Assembly (NCBI RefSeq): GCF_900129235.1
Contig: NZ_FQUV01000002.1
Span: 534,666-598,665, forward strand
Length of the DNA: 64,000 nt
Direction: 5' to 3'
DNA from: Litoreibacter ascidiaceicola
Lineage (GTDB): Bacteria; Pseudomonadota; Alphaproteobacteria; Rhodobacterales; Rhodobacteraceae
Part shown: one piece after another, positions 1-10,227 of the stretch
Position numbering within the stretch: position 1 is the first letter of the stretch
How the letters are laid out: each line of letters begins with the position of its first letter
Position numbers and translations under genes: made by a program
Notes under the pieces: model-generated
What the model was told of the DNA's origin: nothing
What the model saw: only the letters and a program-made list of their open reading frames with translations
The model's database searches: none

Positions 1-806
1 AAAAGGCCGAGCTGGGCATGGAATTTGCCAACACCTCCGTGCAACTCGCGGGCCGCGAAGCCCGCTGGATGGCCGAGGCCGCCCGTGTCGTCGCCGCAAA
101 CGGCGCCCGCGTTATCGACATCAACATGGGTTGCCCCGCCAAGAAGGTCACCAACGGCTATTCCGGCTCCGCGCTGCTCAAAGACCTCGACCACGCCTTG
201 ACGCTGATCGACGCGGTGGTCGCGGCGGTGGACATTCCCGTGACGCTCAAAACCCGCCTTGGCTGGGATGACGCGCTGCTGAACGCGCCGACGCTGGCGA
301 TCCGTGCACAGGATTCAGGGATCCAGATGATCACAATCCATGGCCGCACCCGCTGCCAGTTCTACAAAGGCCGCGCTGACTGGACAGCCATCCGCGCGGT
401 AAAGGACGCGGTCACCATCCCCGTCGTGGCAAATGGCGATATAACAGATGCCGCCACGGCTTTCACCGCCCTCGACGCGTCCGGCGCGGACGGGGTGATG
501 ATCGGGCGGGGCGCACAGGGCCGCCCTTGGGCTTTGGCACAGGTGGCGCACAAGCTTCATGGCACCGACGCGCCGAACGTCCCGAAAGGCACCGCGCTGG
601 CCGATATGGTCGCGGCACATTACGAGGACATGCTCGATTTCTACGGCCCCGAGCTTGGGCTGCGCGTCTCCCGCAAGCATTTAGGCTGGTATATGGACGT
701 GGCAGGAACCGCCGCCCCGCAGCGCCGCGAGGTGCTCACCGCAAAATCCGCCGCACATGTCCTCAAGTTGCTGCCGCTGGCACTGCAAAACGGGGCCGCC
801 GCATGA
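1..806 (+). CDS. dusB: tRNA-dihydrouridine synthase DusB (NifR3 family), 5' end outside window
   Basis: FMN enzyme that reduces uridine to dihydrouridine in tRNA. The reading frame is already open at base 3, so the N-terminus lies before the window; 267 codons remain of roughly 330 usual for the family. Visible family motifs are NMGCPAKKV with the catalytic Cys, TLKTRLGW, ITIHGRTRCQFYKGRADW and the FMN-phosphate site VMIGRGAQGRPW. The internal ATG at 18 is not the real start. The stop overlaps the ntrB start as ATGA, so the two are translationally coupled. A nifR3-ntrB-ntrC order is the classic arrangement in Rhodobacter and rhizobia. Confidence 0.93.
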   Translation, partial: KAELGMEFANTSVQLAGREARWMAEAARVVAANGARVIDINMGCPAKKVTNGYSGSALLKDLDHALTLIDAVVAAVDIPVTLKTRLGWDDALLNAPTLAIRAQDSGIQMITIHGRTRCQFYKGRADWTAIRAVKDAVTIPVVANGDITDAATAFTALDASGADGVMIGRGAQGRPWALAQVAHKLHGTDAPNVPKGTALADMVAAHYEDMLDFYGPELGLRVSRKHLGWYMDVAGTAAPQRREVLTAKSAAHVLKLLPLALQNGAAA

Positions 807-1879
807 CCGCCAGCTTCTTTGACACCTTGTGGATTTCGCTTCCGATCCCGTGTTTGGTCATCGACGGCCAAAGCAACATCGCCGAGATCAATCCGGCGGG
901 CGAGACCTTCATGAACGCCTCCGCCAAATCCCTGCGCGGCGCTCCGGTCTGGGACAAGCTGCATGTCGACGCGCCACTGGACGAAGCCGTCACCCGTGTG
1001 CGTCGAGACAATTCTGCCCTGTTTGTGAACACGGTCGATGTCGGGTCGGGCGAAAAGCCCCCTGTGCAATGCAACGTGCAGTTGACCACCATCGTCGATC
1101 GCCCCGGCTACATCATGATCCTGCTTGAGCCGCGCGAGATCGCCCATAAAATGGGCCGCGACCTGCAATCCAAAAGTGCGGCCCGTTCTGCCATCGGCAT
1201 GGCCGAAATGCTGGCCCATGAAATCAAGAACCCGCTGGCTGGCATTACCGGTGCCGCGCAGTTGCTGGGTATGAACCTGAGCGGCGATGACGTTGAGTTG
1301 ACCGATCTGATCGTCGAGGAATCCCGCCGTGTGGTGAAACTGCTCGAACAAGTCGAACAGTTCGGCAATCTGCGCCCGCCCATGCGCACCGCCGTTAACC
1401 TTCATGATGTACTTGATCGCGCGCAAAAAAGCGCCGCCGTAGGCTTTGCTGCACATATGAAGATCAAGGAAAACTACGACCCGTCGCTGCCGTCCACCTT
1501 TGCCGATTCCGACCAACTGCTTCAGGTCTTCCAGAACCTGCTGAAAAACGCATCGGAGGCCGCAGACAAATCCGGCGGCACGATCGAAATCCGCACCTTT
1601 TACGAGATGTCCCTGCGCGTGGAGCGCCCCGACGGCACCCGCGCCGCAGTGCCGTTACAGGTCGAAATCATCGACGACGGCCCCGGACTGCCGCAAGACC
1701 TTGTAGGCGAGGTGTTCGAGCCATTCGTCTCTGGCCGCGAAAACGGAACCGGCCTTGGGCTGGCGCTGGTCTCGAAAATCATCTCGGAGCATGACGGCTG
1801 GATTTCCGTCTCCTCCGTTCCCGGGCGCACAGTGTTCCGCATCTCGCTGCCCGTCGCCCCGAAACAGCACGACCTATGA
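803..1879 (+). CDS. ntrB: nitrogen regulation sensor histidine kinase NtrB
   Basis: Cytosolic sensor kinase that phosphorylates NtrC under nitrogen limitation; in the family it is controlled by PII protein. 358 residues. A PAS-like domain occupies about residues 10-110. The H-box AHEIKNPLAGITGAAQLLG carries phospho-acceptor His139. The ATPase domain has N-box QNLLKNASEAA, G1 IDDGPGLP and G2 GTGLGLALVSKI. There are no membrane segments. The start at 803 is chosen because it overlaps the dusB stop (ATGA) and begins the PAS domain; a longer reading of the frame from 527 would lie inside dusB. Confidence 0.95.
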   Translation: MTASFFDTLWISLPIPCLVIDGQSNIAEINPAGETFMNASAKSLRGAPVWDKLHVDAPLDEAVTRVRRDNSALFVNTVDVGSGEKPPVQCNVQLTTIVDRPGYIMILLEPREIAHKMGRDLQSKSAARSAIGMAEMLAHEIKNPLAGITGAAQLLGMNLSGDDVELTDLIVEESRRVVKLLEQVEQFGNLRPPMRTAVNLHDVLDRAQKSAAVGFAAHMKIKENYDPSLPSTFADSDQLLQVFQNLLKNASEAADKSGGTIEIRTFYEMSLRVERPDGTRAAVPLQVEIIDDGPGLPQDLVGEVFEPFVSGRENGTGLGLALVSKIISEHDGWISVSSVPGRTVFRISLPVAPKQHDL

Positions 1880-1905
1880 CCCACCCGAAAGAGAGCACCT
1901 GACCC

Positions 1906-3276
1906 ATGGACGGCACCGTACTTGTCGCAGATGACGACCGCACCATTCGCACTGTTTTAACCCAAGCGCTGACGCGGGCAGGGTGCAAGGTTCACGCCAC
2001 CTCGTCGCTGACCACGCTGATGCGGTGGGTCGGAGAGGGGAAGGGCGATCTGGTAATCTCCGACGTGATGATGCCGGACGGGAACGGACTGGAAATGCTA
2101 CCCGCCATTCGCGACCAGCGTCCGTCCTTGCCGGTGATCATTATCTCGGCTCAAAACACGATCATGACCGCCATTCAGGCGACCGAGGCTGATGCCTATG
2201 ACTATCTACCCAAACCATTCGACCTGCCAGATCTGATGAAGCGCTCGGCGCGTGCGCTGGACCGCAAGCGGGTCGTCTCCAAACCGCGCAACGCGGACGA
2301 GCCCAGCAGCGAAGGCAGCGACTTGCCCTTGGTGGGCCGTACACCGGCCATGCAGGAGCTCTACCGTCTGGTGGCCCGCGTGATGAACACCGATCTGTCG
2401 GTGATGATCACCGGCGAAAACGGCACTGGCAAGAGCCTGATCGCCCGCGCCATTCATGACTTTTCCGACAGGCGCAATCTGCCGCTGGTGACCGCCACGC
2501 CCAGTGATCTGGCCGCGATGGAGGGGCCTGCAACCATGCTCAGCCGCGCCCGTGGTGGCTCGATCCTGTTTGACGAAGTGTCCGATCTTGATGGCGACGC
2601 CCAAGCGCGCATCGTACGGATGCTCGACAGCTTAACGGATGACGCACCGCGCATTCTGGCGACATCACAGCAGGACCTGATGGCCAAAATGGAATCCGGT
2701 GACTTCCGGCAAGACCTGTTTTATCGCCTTTGCGGCGTGACTGTGAACGTGCCCTCCTTGCGCGAACGAGTCGAAGATATTCCGCTTCTAACCCAGCATT
2801 TCTTGCTGAAAGCTGAACGCGACGGCACACCTTCGCGACAATTTTCCAACGATGCGTTGGAAATGGTGCGCACTTACAGCTGGCCCGGCAATGTGCGGCA
2901 GCTGGAAAACACCGTGCGCCGTTTGATGGTCACCGCCGCCGAGGACGAGATCGGGCGCAGCGATGTCGAGCAGGTTCTCGGCAGTCAGCCCGAGACCGAA
3001 CCCTTGATGGGTGGTGCCACGGCCGACAAGTTATCTGCGTCGGTCGCCCTCCATCTGCGGCGCTACTTCGATCTGCATGGCGGCGTGCTGCCACCACCCG
3101 GCCTGTACCAGCGCATTTTGCGCGAGGTGGAGCTGCCATTGATGGAAATCGCCTTGGAAGCCACAGGTGGAAATCAGGCTAAATGTGCCGATTTACTTGG
3201 CATCAACCGCAATACCTTGAGAAAAAAGGTGACAGACCTCGATATTCGCGTGACACGGCGCCGCAAGTTGATGTAA
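1906..3276 (+). CDS. ntrC: nitrogen response regulator NtrC, lacking the GAFTGA loop
   Basis: Transcription activator of nitrogen-assimilation genes, partner of NtrB. 456 residues: receiver domain 1-120 with phospho-Asp53 (ISDVMMPDG), AAA+ domain with Walker A GENGTGKS (170-177) and Walker B ILFDEV (about 220), and a C-terminal Fis-type helix-turn-helix ([20 protein letters not shown]). Between Walker A and Walker B the segment that normally holds GAFTGA, the sigma-54 contact loop, is shortened and the motif is absent. The same absence is known for Rhodobacter capsulatus NtrC, which works with the housekeeping sigma factor; I infer the same here. It lies 26 bp after ntrB and is probably co-transcribed. 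Confidence 0.95.
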   Translation: MDGTVLVADDDRTIRTVLTQALTRAGCKVHATSSLTTLMRWVGEGKGDLVISDVMMPDGNGLEMLPAIRDQRPSLPVIIISAQNTIMTAIQATEADAYDYLPKPFDLPDLMKRSARALDRKRVVSKPRNADEPSSEGSDLPLVGRTPAMQELYRLVARVMNTDLSVMITGENGTGKSLIARAIHDFSDRRNLPLVTATPSDLAAMEGPATMLSRARGGSILFDEVSDLDGDAQARIVRMLDSLTDDAPRILATSQQDLMAKMESGDFRQDLFYRLCGVTVNVPSLRERVEDIPLLTQHFLLKAERDGTPSRQFSNDALEMVRTYSWPGNVRQLENTVRRLMVTAAEDEIGRSDVEQVLGSQPETEPLMGGATADKLSASVALHLRRYFDLHGGVLPPPGLYQRILREVELPLMEIALEATGGNQAKCADLLGINRNTLRKKVTDLDIRVTRRRKLM

Positions 3277-3362
3277 AACCGCAACAGTCACCGTGACGAT
3301 TGAGCCGCATGGACGGTCCAACGATCACATCAACAAGACGTGGCAAGGCGGTAAGAAAACAG

Positions 3363-5621
3363 ATGAAAACCCAAAACGGGAACCACAGTCGCGCTGCGAC
3401 TTGGGACAGGCTGAATCGGTTGCGCAAGCAACGCCGGGTGCAGAATTTTGCCACCTTCGGGCTTGTTGCAATGGGTCCTGTGCTGGCCGTTCTGACCTAT
3501 ATGGGTCTTGGCCCGTTCGAGTTGGACCCGACATCCCACGGCATCCGCCTGATCCTTTTGGCCGATCTGGTCTACGTCCTCGCCGTGGCCACGCTGGTGG
3601 CGCAGAAGGTCGGGAAAATTGTCGCTTCCCGCCGTGCCAATTCTGCCGGATCGCAGTTGCATTTGCGCCTCACAGGGGTTTTTGCCCTCGTCGCCCTGAT
3701 CCCGACCATTCTGGTGGCAATTTTTGCAGTGGTGACCCTCAATTTCGGCTTGGAGGGCTGGTTTTCGGATCGTGTAAGAAACGTCGTCGGCACTTCACTA
3801 TCTGCCGCGCAGGCCTATGAGCAAGAGCAGCATGACGACCTCAGCGAGGACGCATTGCGTCTGGCGGGTTACATGAATATCGCCAAGCAAACCACGAATT
3901 TCATTTCAGATTCTGACCTCCGGCAGGTGTTGACCCAAGCGCAGGAACAAGTGCAGCGCGGGTTGAAAGAAGCGTTTATTGTCGACGGGGCCGGCAACCT
4001 CAAAGCGCGCGGCAACCGATCGTACCGCTTCGATTTCGAGCCGGTGCCGGAAGCCGCGTTCAAGGAAGCGCAGAACAATAAACCCGTGGTCATCGAAGAC
4101 TGGCCGAATAACGAGTTCCGGTCCCTGTTGCGCCTGACCGCCTATCCCGACCGCTATCTCTATATCAGTCGCACGGTGGACGGCGAAATCCTCAGCTTGC
4201 TGGATCAAACGCAAGAAACCGTCCGTCTGTATCAGCAATTGGAAAACGACCGGGGCAGGCTGCTGTTCGAGTTCGGTCTGATCTATCTGGGCTTTGCTTT
4301 GATCCTGATCCTCGCCGCAATCTGGCTTGGCCTGTGGTTTGCGGAACGCCTTGCGCGGCCTGTTGGCCAGCTTGCAAGTGCCGCGCAAAGGGTCGGCGCG
4401 GGAGATCTGGATGTGCAGGTCATCGAGGCGAAAAGCGACGACGAGATTGCCCTTTTGGGGCGTCTTTTCAATCAGATGACCCGCGAACTTAAAGTCCAAA
4501 GAGACACGCTGCTCAGCACGAACGAACAAATTGAGCGTCGCCGCCGACTGTTTGACTCGGTGCTATCCTCGGTGACCGCCGGGGTGATTGGCCTCGACGC
4601 AGACAACCAGATCACATTCATGAACCGGTCCGCCTTGCGCCTGCTTGATCTGGAGGACGAGACCGACCTTTCATCGACCTTGGATGACGTGGTGCCGGAA
4701 TTCGGATCGGTGCTGACCAACCTGATCGAAACCGGTGCTGAAACAGCGCAAGAAGAGATCAAGGTCACCCGCCGGGGCCAGTTGGAAAGCCTGCTTGTGC
4801 GCATTGCCACACGGACTTCCGAATACGGCGATCTGGAAGGCTACGTGTTGGCCTTTGACGACGTGTCGGAGCTGGTCAGCGCGCAAAAGATGGCGGCCTG
4901 GGGCGATGTGGCCCGCCGGATTGCCCATGAAATCAAGAACCCGCTCACTCCGATCCAGCTGTCCGCCGAGCGGCTCAAGCGTAAGTTTACCCCGCTTGCA
5001 GGTGATCAACTGGAAAGCCTAGAGCAATACACCGACGTGATTATCCGCCAAACCAACGATTTGCGGCGCATCGTTGACGAATTCTCGAAATTCGCGCGAA
5101 TGCCGGAACCCGAACTGCGCGAGACTGATCTGATGAAACTGATCAAGGACGCTGTGGTGCTTCAACAGTCCGGCCAGCCCGGCGTTGAAATCACTTTGGA
5201 CAGCAGCGAGCCAGAAATTCTCGCGGAACTGGACCAGACGATGATCGGGCAGGCGCTGACCAATCTGATCAAGAACGCCGGCGAGGCGATCGAGAGCTAT
5301 CAGGAAGCGGGCGCGCCGGAGGGCCACACGCCGCAAATCAAACTGGCGGTCAAAACCAGCGAGAAGGACGTGACATTGACCATTTCGGACAATGGCGTCG
5401 GTCTGCCGGAAGACCGCGCGCGGCTGTTCGAGCCGTATGTAACCACCCGCGCGAAGGGCACCGGCCTTGGCCTGCCCATCGTGAAGAAGATTATCGAAGA
5501 GCATGGTGGCAGTCTTGTGCTGCGCGACGCCGATCCCTTCGACGACACAGGCCATCAGGGCGCAAAGGCAGTGGTAAAACTGCCGCGCCTGTCAGCCGCT
5601 AAACGCAAAAACGTGGCCTGA
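3363..5621 (+). CDS. ntrY: membrane sensor histidine kinase NtrY
   Basis: Inner-membrane kinase partner of NtrX in nitrogen/redox signalling. With this start it has 752 residues: two N-terminal membrane segments, a third before a periplasmic sensor region, a fourth (FGLIYLGFALILILAAIWLG) leading into a HAMP domain, then PAS, HisKA (RRIAHEIKNPLTPIQLSAER) and HATPase (GTGLGLPIVKKII). Start choice is uncertain: ATG 3363 has an AAGGCGG-like site about 10 bp upstream, while in-frame ATG 3309 and TTG 3300 lack a visible ribosome site. It lies directly after ntrC. Confidence 0.93.
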   Translation: MKTQNGNHSRAATWDRLNRLRKQRRVQNFATFGLVAMGPVLAVLTYMGLGPFELDPTSHGIRLILLADLVYVLAVATLVAQKVGKIVASRRANSAGSQLHLRLTGVFALVALIPTILVAIFAVVTLNFGLEGWFSDRVRNVVGTSLSAAQAYEQEQHDDLSEDALRLAGYMNIAKQTTNFISDSDLRQVLTQAQEQVQRGLKEAFIVDGAGNLKARGNRSYRFDFEPVPEAAFKEAQNNKPVVIEDWPNNEFRSLLRLTAYPDRYLYISRTVDGEILSLLDQTQETVRLYQQLENDRGRLLFEFGLIYLGFALILILAAIWLGLWFAERLARPVGQLASAAQRVGAGDLDVQVIEAKSDDEIALLGRLFNQMTRELKVQRDTLLSTNEQIERRRRLFDSVLSSVTAGVIGLDADNQITFMNRSALRLLDLEDETDLSSTLDDVVPEFGSVLTNLIETGAETAQEEIKVTRRGQLESLLVRIATRTSEYGDLEGYVLAFDDVSELVSAQKMAAWGDVARRIAHEIKNPLTPIQLSAERLKRKFTPLAGDQLESLEQYTDVIIRQTNDLRRIVDEFSKFARMPEPELRETDLMKLIKDAVVLQQSGQPGVEITLDSSEPEILAELDQTMIGQALTNLIKNAGEAIESYQEAGAPEGHTPQIKLAVKTSEKDVTLTISDNGVGLPEDRARLFEPYVTTRAKGTGLGLPIVKKIIEEHGGSLVLRDADPFDDTGHQGAKAVVKLPRLSAAKRKNVA

Positions 5622-5646
5622 GGGCCGTTTATTAAGGAGCAGAAAT

Positions 5647-7071
5647 ATGGGCGATATTCTGATCGTAGACGACGAGCGGGACATTCGGGAGCTGATCTCG
5701 GACATCCTCATTGATGAAGGGTTTACCACGCGGCTGGCTGGCACGTCCGAGGCGTGCATGGCCGAAATCAACGCCGAGCCTCCGGCGCTGATGATCCTCG
5801 ACATCTGGCTCAAAGACAGCGCCATGGACGGGATCGACATTCTCAAGCACGTCAAACGCGACAATCCAGATGTGCCGGTGGTGATCATCTCCGGCCATGG
5901 CAATATCGAGATCGCCGTCGCCGCCATCAAGCAAGGCGCTTACGACTTTATCGAAAAGCCGTTCAACATTGACCAGCTGATGGTCGTGATCACCCGCGCC
6001 ATGGAAACCTCGCGGCTGCGTCGCGAGAACAACCAGTTGAAACGCGGCGAAGTCGCATCGGCTGAAATCATCGGCGAAAGCTCCGCCTTCAAGACACTTC
6101 AGGCACAGCTCGACAAGGTCACAGGCTCCAATGGCCGCGTGATGCTGACCGGCGGGGCAGGGGCTGGCAAGGATGTGGCCGCCCACTATATCCACGCCAA
6201 TTCCAACCGTGCGCAGGCACCGTTCGTCACCGTCAACTGCGCAACGGTCGAGCCCGAGCGCATGGAAGAGGTGCTATTCGGCCGCGAAAGCAAGGAACGC
6301 GGCATCGAGCCGGGCCTGTTGGAACAAGCCCATGGCGGCATCATCTTCTTTGACGAGGTGGCGGACATGCCCCTTGGCACCCAGTCCAAAATCCTGCGGG
6401 TTCTGGTGGAGCAGCAGTTCCAGCGCGTCGGCGGCAACGACATGGTGCGCGTCGATCTGAGGGTGATTTCCTCGACCAACCGCGACCTTGAGACGGCGAT
6501 CAAGGAAGGCACCTTCCGTGAGGAGCTGTATCACCGCCTGAACGTGGTTCCGATCGCCGTTCCAAACCTTGAGGAGCGTCGCGAGGACATCCCGACGCTG
6601 GCCTCCTATTTCATCGAGACCTTCAACAAATCGCAAGGATTGCCCCTGCGCAAACTGGCCGACGACGCGGTTACCCTGCTGCAAACCATGCAATGGCCCG
6701 GCAACATCCGCCAACTCAAGAACGTGATCGAGCGGGTGCTGATCCTTGGCCCTGACAAGGGCGAAATCGAAGCCAAGGAACTGCCGCAATCCGAAGGCGC
6801 GCCCGCAAGCGAAAGTGGCGTGACCATTGGCGGCAATCTGGCGACCTTGCCCCTGCGCGAGGCCCGCGAATTGTTCGAGCGCGAGTATCTGATGACCCAG
6901 ATCAACCGCTTTGGCGGCAATATCTCCCGCACCGCCGCCTTTGTGGGCATGGAGCGCAGCGCCTTGCACCGCAAGCTCAAATCCCTGGGCGTCGTGACCT
7001 CCAATAAAGCGGGGGCGCGGGTGGCTCAGGTACAGGACGAAGACATGGCCGATACGGGTTCCGACACGTAA
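5647..7071 (+). CDS. ntrX: response regulator NtrX (NtrC family), lacking the GAFTGA loop
   Basis: Response regulator paired with NtrY. 474 residues: receiver 1-120 with phospho-Asp52 (MILDIWLKDS), AAA+ domain with degenerate Walker A GGAGAGKD and Walker B IIFFDEV, and a C-terminal Fis-type HTH (INRFGGNISRTAAFVGMERS). Where GAFTGA is expected, after VLFGRE, the sequence reads SKERGIEPGLL, so sigma-54 contact is unlikely. An AAGGAG ribosome site precedes the ATG by about 7 bp. The gene follows ntrY by 25 bp; ntrBC and ntrYX form one continuous co-oriented block. Confidence 0.94.
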   Translation: MGDILIVDDERDIRELISDILIDEGFTTRLAGTSEACMAEINAEPPALMILDIWLKDSAMDGIDILKHVKRDNPDVPVVIISGHGNIEIAVAAIKQGAYDFIEKPFNIDQLMVVITRAMETSRLRRENNQLKRGEVASAEIIGESSAFKTLQAQLDKVTGSNGRVMLTGGAGAGKDVAAHYIHANSNRAQAPFVTVNCATVEPERMEEVLFGRESKERGIEPGLLEQAHGGIIFFDEVADMPLGTQSKILRVLVEQQFQRVGGNDMVRVDLRVISSTNRDLETAIKEGTFREELYHRLNVVPIAVPNLEERREDIPTLASYFIETFNKSQGLPLRKLADDAVTLLQTMQWPGNIRQLKNVIERVLILGPDKGEIEAKELPQSEGAPASESGVTIGGNLATLPLREARELFEREYLMTQINRFGGNISRTAAFVGMERSALHRKLKSLGVVTSNKAGARVAQVQDEDMADTGSDT

Positions 7072-7147
7072 CGGCCATGCGCTATCCAATTGACCGGCGC
7101 TCGGCCATCTGCCATGCCTTGGCACTCGAATTAACGGGGTTTATCTG

Positions 7148-8524
7148 ATGAAGGTTATCATCTGCGGGGCCGGTCAGGTCGGCTGGCAAATTGCCCGCCA
7201 CCTGTCGAGCGAGAAAAACGACGTCACCGTCGTGGACAACAACCCGGAACTGGTCGCCCGCGCCACCGAGACGCTGGACGTGCAAGGCATCACCGGTTTT
7301 GCCAGCTACCCCGACGTGCTGGACCGTGCAGGCGCGCGCGACGCCGACATGATCATCGCCGCGACCCATTCGGACGAGGTCAACATGGTCACCTGTCAGG
7401 TGGCGCATTCGGCCTTTTCCGTGCCCCGCAAGATCGCGCGTCTGCGCTCGCAAAGCTATCTGACCGCGATCTATTCCGACCTCTACCGCCGCGATCACAT
7501 GCCCATCGACGTGGTGATCAGCCCCGAAAAGGAAGTGGCCGAGGCCGCGTTGCAACGCCTTGCCGACCCCGCGGCCTTTGACACCGAAAACTTCCTGTCG
7601 GGGCAGGCACAATTGCTGGGCATCCAGCTTGAAGAAGACTGCCCCGTTCTTAACACGCCGCTGCGCCAGTTGACGGAGTTGTTCTCGACCCTGCGCGCGG
7701 TGGTCGTCGGTGTACGGCGTGAAGGTACGCTGTTCTCGCCAGACCCCAATGACCAGCTGTTTGACGGCGATCAGGTCTATGTCTGCGCCCATCGTGAAGA
7801 CGTGCCGCGCACCATGGAAATCTTCGGCAAGACCCAGTCCAAACAAGAGCGTGTGGTCATCATCGGCGGCGGCAATGTCGGCCTTGCGGTCGCTCAGGCA
7901 CTAGAGGCGCGCACCGACCGCATCCGCGCCAAGATGATCGAGAAGAACCGCACCATCGCCGAACGCGCCGCCAACCTGCTGGAGCGCACCATCGTGCTGC
8001 ATGGCGACGGGCTAAGCGCCGACTTGCTGAACGAGGCCGGCATCAAACGCGCCGACGCCGTGCTCTGCGTGACCGATGACGACAAGACCAACCTGCTGGC
8101 CGCCGTGCGCGCCAAGGCCGAAGGCTGTCCCATGGCCATCGCGCTGGTCAACGACCCGACGCTGGTGCCGTTGATGGAGCCGCTGAACGTCGACGCCTAT
8201 ATCAACCCGCGTGCCACCACCGTGTCGTCAATCTTGCGCCATATCCGCCATGGCCGCGTGCGCCAGATCTACTCCATCGGCGACGCCGAGGCCGAGGTGA
8301 TCGAAGCGCAAGTGCTGTCCACATCGCCAATTTCCGGCCAGCGCATCCGTGACATGAACTTCCCTGAAGGCGTGCTGATCGGCGCGATCCAGAAGGGCCA
8401 AAAGATCGTGCGCCCCGAAGGTGGCACACGGATCGAGGAGGGCGACATCATCGTGATTTTCGCACTGGCCGCCGACGTGCCGGAGGTGGAGCGGCTGTTG
8501 CAGGTCTCGGTCGACTTCTTCTGA
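7148..8524 (+). CDS. trkA: Trk potassium uptake regulatory subunit TrkA
   Basis: Cytosolic NAD(H)-binding gating subunit of the Trk/Ktr potassium transporter. 458 residues in two tandem RCK units, each with a Rossmann motif: IICGAGQVGWQIARHL at the N-terminus and VIIGGGNVGLAVAQAL near residue 237, each followed by a TrkA-C domain. It ends 2 bp before trkH, so the pair forms a channel operon. Linkage of trkAH to ntrX is common in Alphaproteobacteria. Confidence 0.95.
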   Translation: MKVIICGAGQVGWQIARHLSSEKNDVTVVDNNPELVARATETLDVQGITGFASYPDVLDRAGARDADMIIAATHSDEVNMVTCQVAHSAFSVPRKIARLRSQSYLTAIYSDLYRRDHMPIDVVISPEKEVAEAALQRLADPAAFDTENFLSGQAQLLGIQLEEDCPVLNTPLRQLTELFSTLRAVVVGVRREGTLFSPDPNDQLFDGDQVYVCAHREDVPRTMEIFGKTQSKQERVVIIGGGNVGLAVAQALEARTDRIRAKMIEKNRTIAERAANLLERTIVLHGDGLSADLLNEAGIKRADAVLCVTDDDKTNLLAAVRAKAEGCPMAIALVNDPTLVPLMEPLNVDAYINPRATTVSSILRHIRHGRVRQIYSIGDAEAEVIEAQVLSTSPISGQRIRDMNFPEGVLIGAIQKGQKIVRPEGGTRIEEGDIIVIFALAADVPEVERLLQVSVDFF

Positions 8525-8526
8525 TC

Positions 8527-10074
8527 ATGGGCCAGACTTCCAAAGCCTCAACAATCCCCGTGCTGCTCCGCCTGCCTTTGTTTGTGCAGCTGATGGGGGC
8601 AGGGGCCACAGCCATGTTGATCCCCGCCATCCACGCCTTTTCGCTGAACCAGCACCGCGTGGCACAGCCGTTTTTCTACGGGGCCATCCTGTTTTTGACC
8701 CTATCCGCGCTGATCGCGCTGGCCACCTTTCGCCAGCCCGTCCGCAACGTCGCCCGCAGCCAGCTTCTGACCCTTGTCGCCGCGTTTTTGGTGTTGCCCG
8801 TCATGCTGGCCATCCCGCTGCACGAGGCGCGGCCCTCGATGTCATTCTTCAACGCCTATTTCGAGATGGTCTCCAGTATCACCACCACCGGCGCGTCCAT
8901 TCTGGACACCCCGCGCGTCGTGCCTGATCCGGTGCATCTGTGGCGCGGGTTGGTCGGCTGGATGGGCGGTTTTCTGGTGATTGTGGCCGCCGTCGCCGTG
9001 CTGGCCCCGATGACCCTAGGCGGGTTTGAGGTTCTGCGCCCGACGGCCTCTGGCGGCGGGCGTCCGGGCTCCGGCGCGCAACTTGCAAAAGCGACCGAAC
9101 CCAATCAGCGCATCGCGCGCTACACCGCGAAGATATTGCCGATTTATCTGTCGCTGACCGTGATCATCTGGCTCCTGCAAGTCATCTGCGGCACCGGCAG
9201 TTTCCACGGGTTGATGATCGCGCTGGCGACCATGTCGACCAGTGGCATCCTGCCGTTGAAAACCATGATTGACGTCGGAATGTCGGTGCCGGGCGAGGTG
9301 GTGATCTTTGCCTTCATGCTGGTTGCCGTCACCCGTCAGGCCATCGCCCTGCCGCTGGACAAGCACTACCTGCCCAGCCTCAAGGAAGACGCCGAAATGC
9401 GGGTGGCGCTGGTGTTCGTGGTCGTCGTTCCGCTGGCCCTGTGGTTTCGCCATTTCATTGGCGCGATTGAAGTCAACGAGGAGGCCGACGTGCTCGCCTC
9501 GGTGCGGGCCTTCTGGGGCGCCATGTTCACCGTGCTATCCTTCCTGACCACCACCGGCTTCGTCTCGACCGATTGGGAAGCCGCGCGGGACTGGTCCGCG
9601 CTGCCCACACCGGGGCTGATCCTTGCAGGGTTGGCGATCATGGGGGGCGGGGTGGCCACCACGGCGGGCGGGGTGAAACTGCTGCGCTTCTACGCGCTCT
9701 ACAAACACGGGCTGCGCGAGATGGAGCGGCTGGTCCACCCGTCATCAGTCGGTGGCGGCGGCAGGCTGGGGCGGGGTATGCGCCGCGAGGGCGCATTTAT
9801 CGCGTGGATATTCTTCATGCTGTTCGCGCTGTCGATTGCCGCCGTAGTCGTGGCGCTGGCCTTTGCAGGCCTCAGCTTCGAGAACGCGGTGATTTTCGCC
9901 ATCGCGGCGCTATCGACCACGGGGCCGCTGGTGAACGTGGCGCTGGATAACGGCGCAAGCTACGCCGACCTGTCCGTTCAGGCCAAATCCATCCTGATCG
10001 CGGCGATGGTCTTGGGCCGGATGGAAACCCTTGCCATCATCGCGCTGTTCAACCCCGACTTCTGGCGGCGCTAA
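8527..10074 (+). CDS. trkH: Trk potassium transporter membrane subunit TrkH
   Basis: Integral-membrane potassium channel subunit gated by TrkA. 515 residues with about ten hydrophobic helices. The four pore-loop selectivity segments typical of the SKT superfamily are visible: ITTTGASIL, TMSTSGIL, LTTTGFVS and LSTTGPLV. A Gly-rich conserved element (GGGVATTAGGVKLLRFYALYK) precedes the fourth pore. Start ATG 8527 follows the trkA stop by 2 bp. Confidence 0.95.
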   Translation: MGQTSKASTIPVLLRLPLFVQLMGAGATAMLIPAIHAFSLNQHRVAQPFFYGAILFLTLSALIALATFRQPVRNVARSQLLTLVAAFLVLPVMLAIPLHEARPSMSFFNAYFEMVSSITTTGASILDTPRVVPDPVHLWRGLVGWMGGFLVIVAAVAVLAPMTLGGFEVLRPTASGGGRPGSGAQLAKATEPNQRIARYTAKILPIYLSLTVIIWLLQVICGTGSFHGLMIALATMSTSGILPLKTMIDVGMSVPGEVVIFAFMLVAVTRQAIALPLDKHYLPSLKEDAEMRVALVFVVVVPLALWFRHFIGAIEVNEEADVLASVRAFWGAMFTVLSFLTTTGFVSTDWEAARDWSALPTPGLILAGLAIMGGGVATTAGGVKLLRFYALYKHGLREMERLVHPSSVGGGGRLGRGMRREGAFIAWIFFMLFALSIAAVVVALAFAGLSFENAVIFAIAALSTTGPLVNVALDNGASYADLSVQAKSILIAAMVLGRMETLAIIALFNPDFWRR

Positions 10075-10227
10075 GGTCAGGGATTTTTGGGCAACAACCT
10101 GCCGGAAAACCTTTATTTCGGGGCTGGACCTCTCAGAAATCCCAAGACATACTGCCAATTCATCAGGGACAGTGTGCCCACTTCACAGGCACTCGCACAG
10201 CAAGCGCAAAAACAAAGGCAATAAAAA

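Noticed and set aside
641..1516. 291-codon minus-strand frame across dusB and ntrB
   Set aside because: Antisense shadow of well-supported coding regions.
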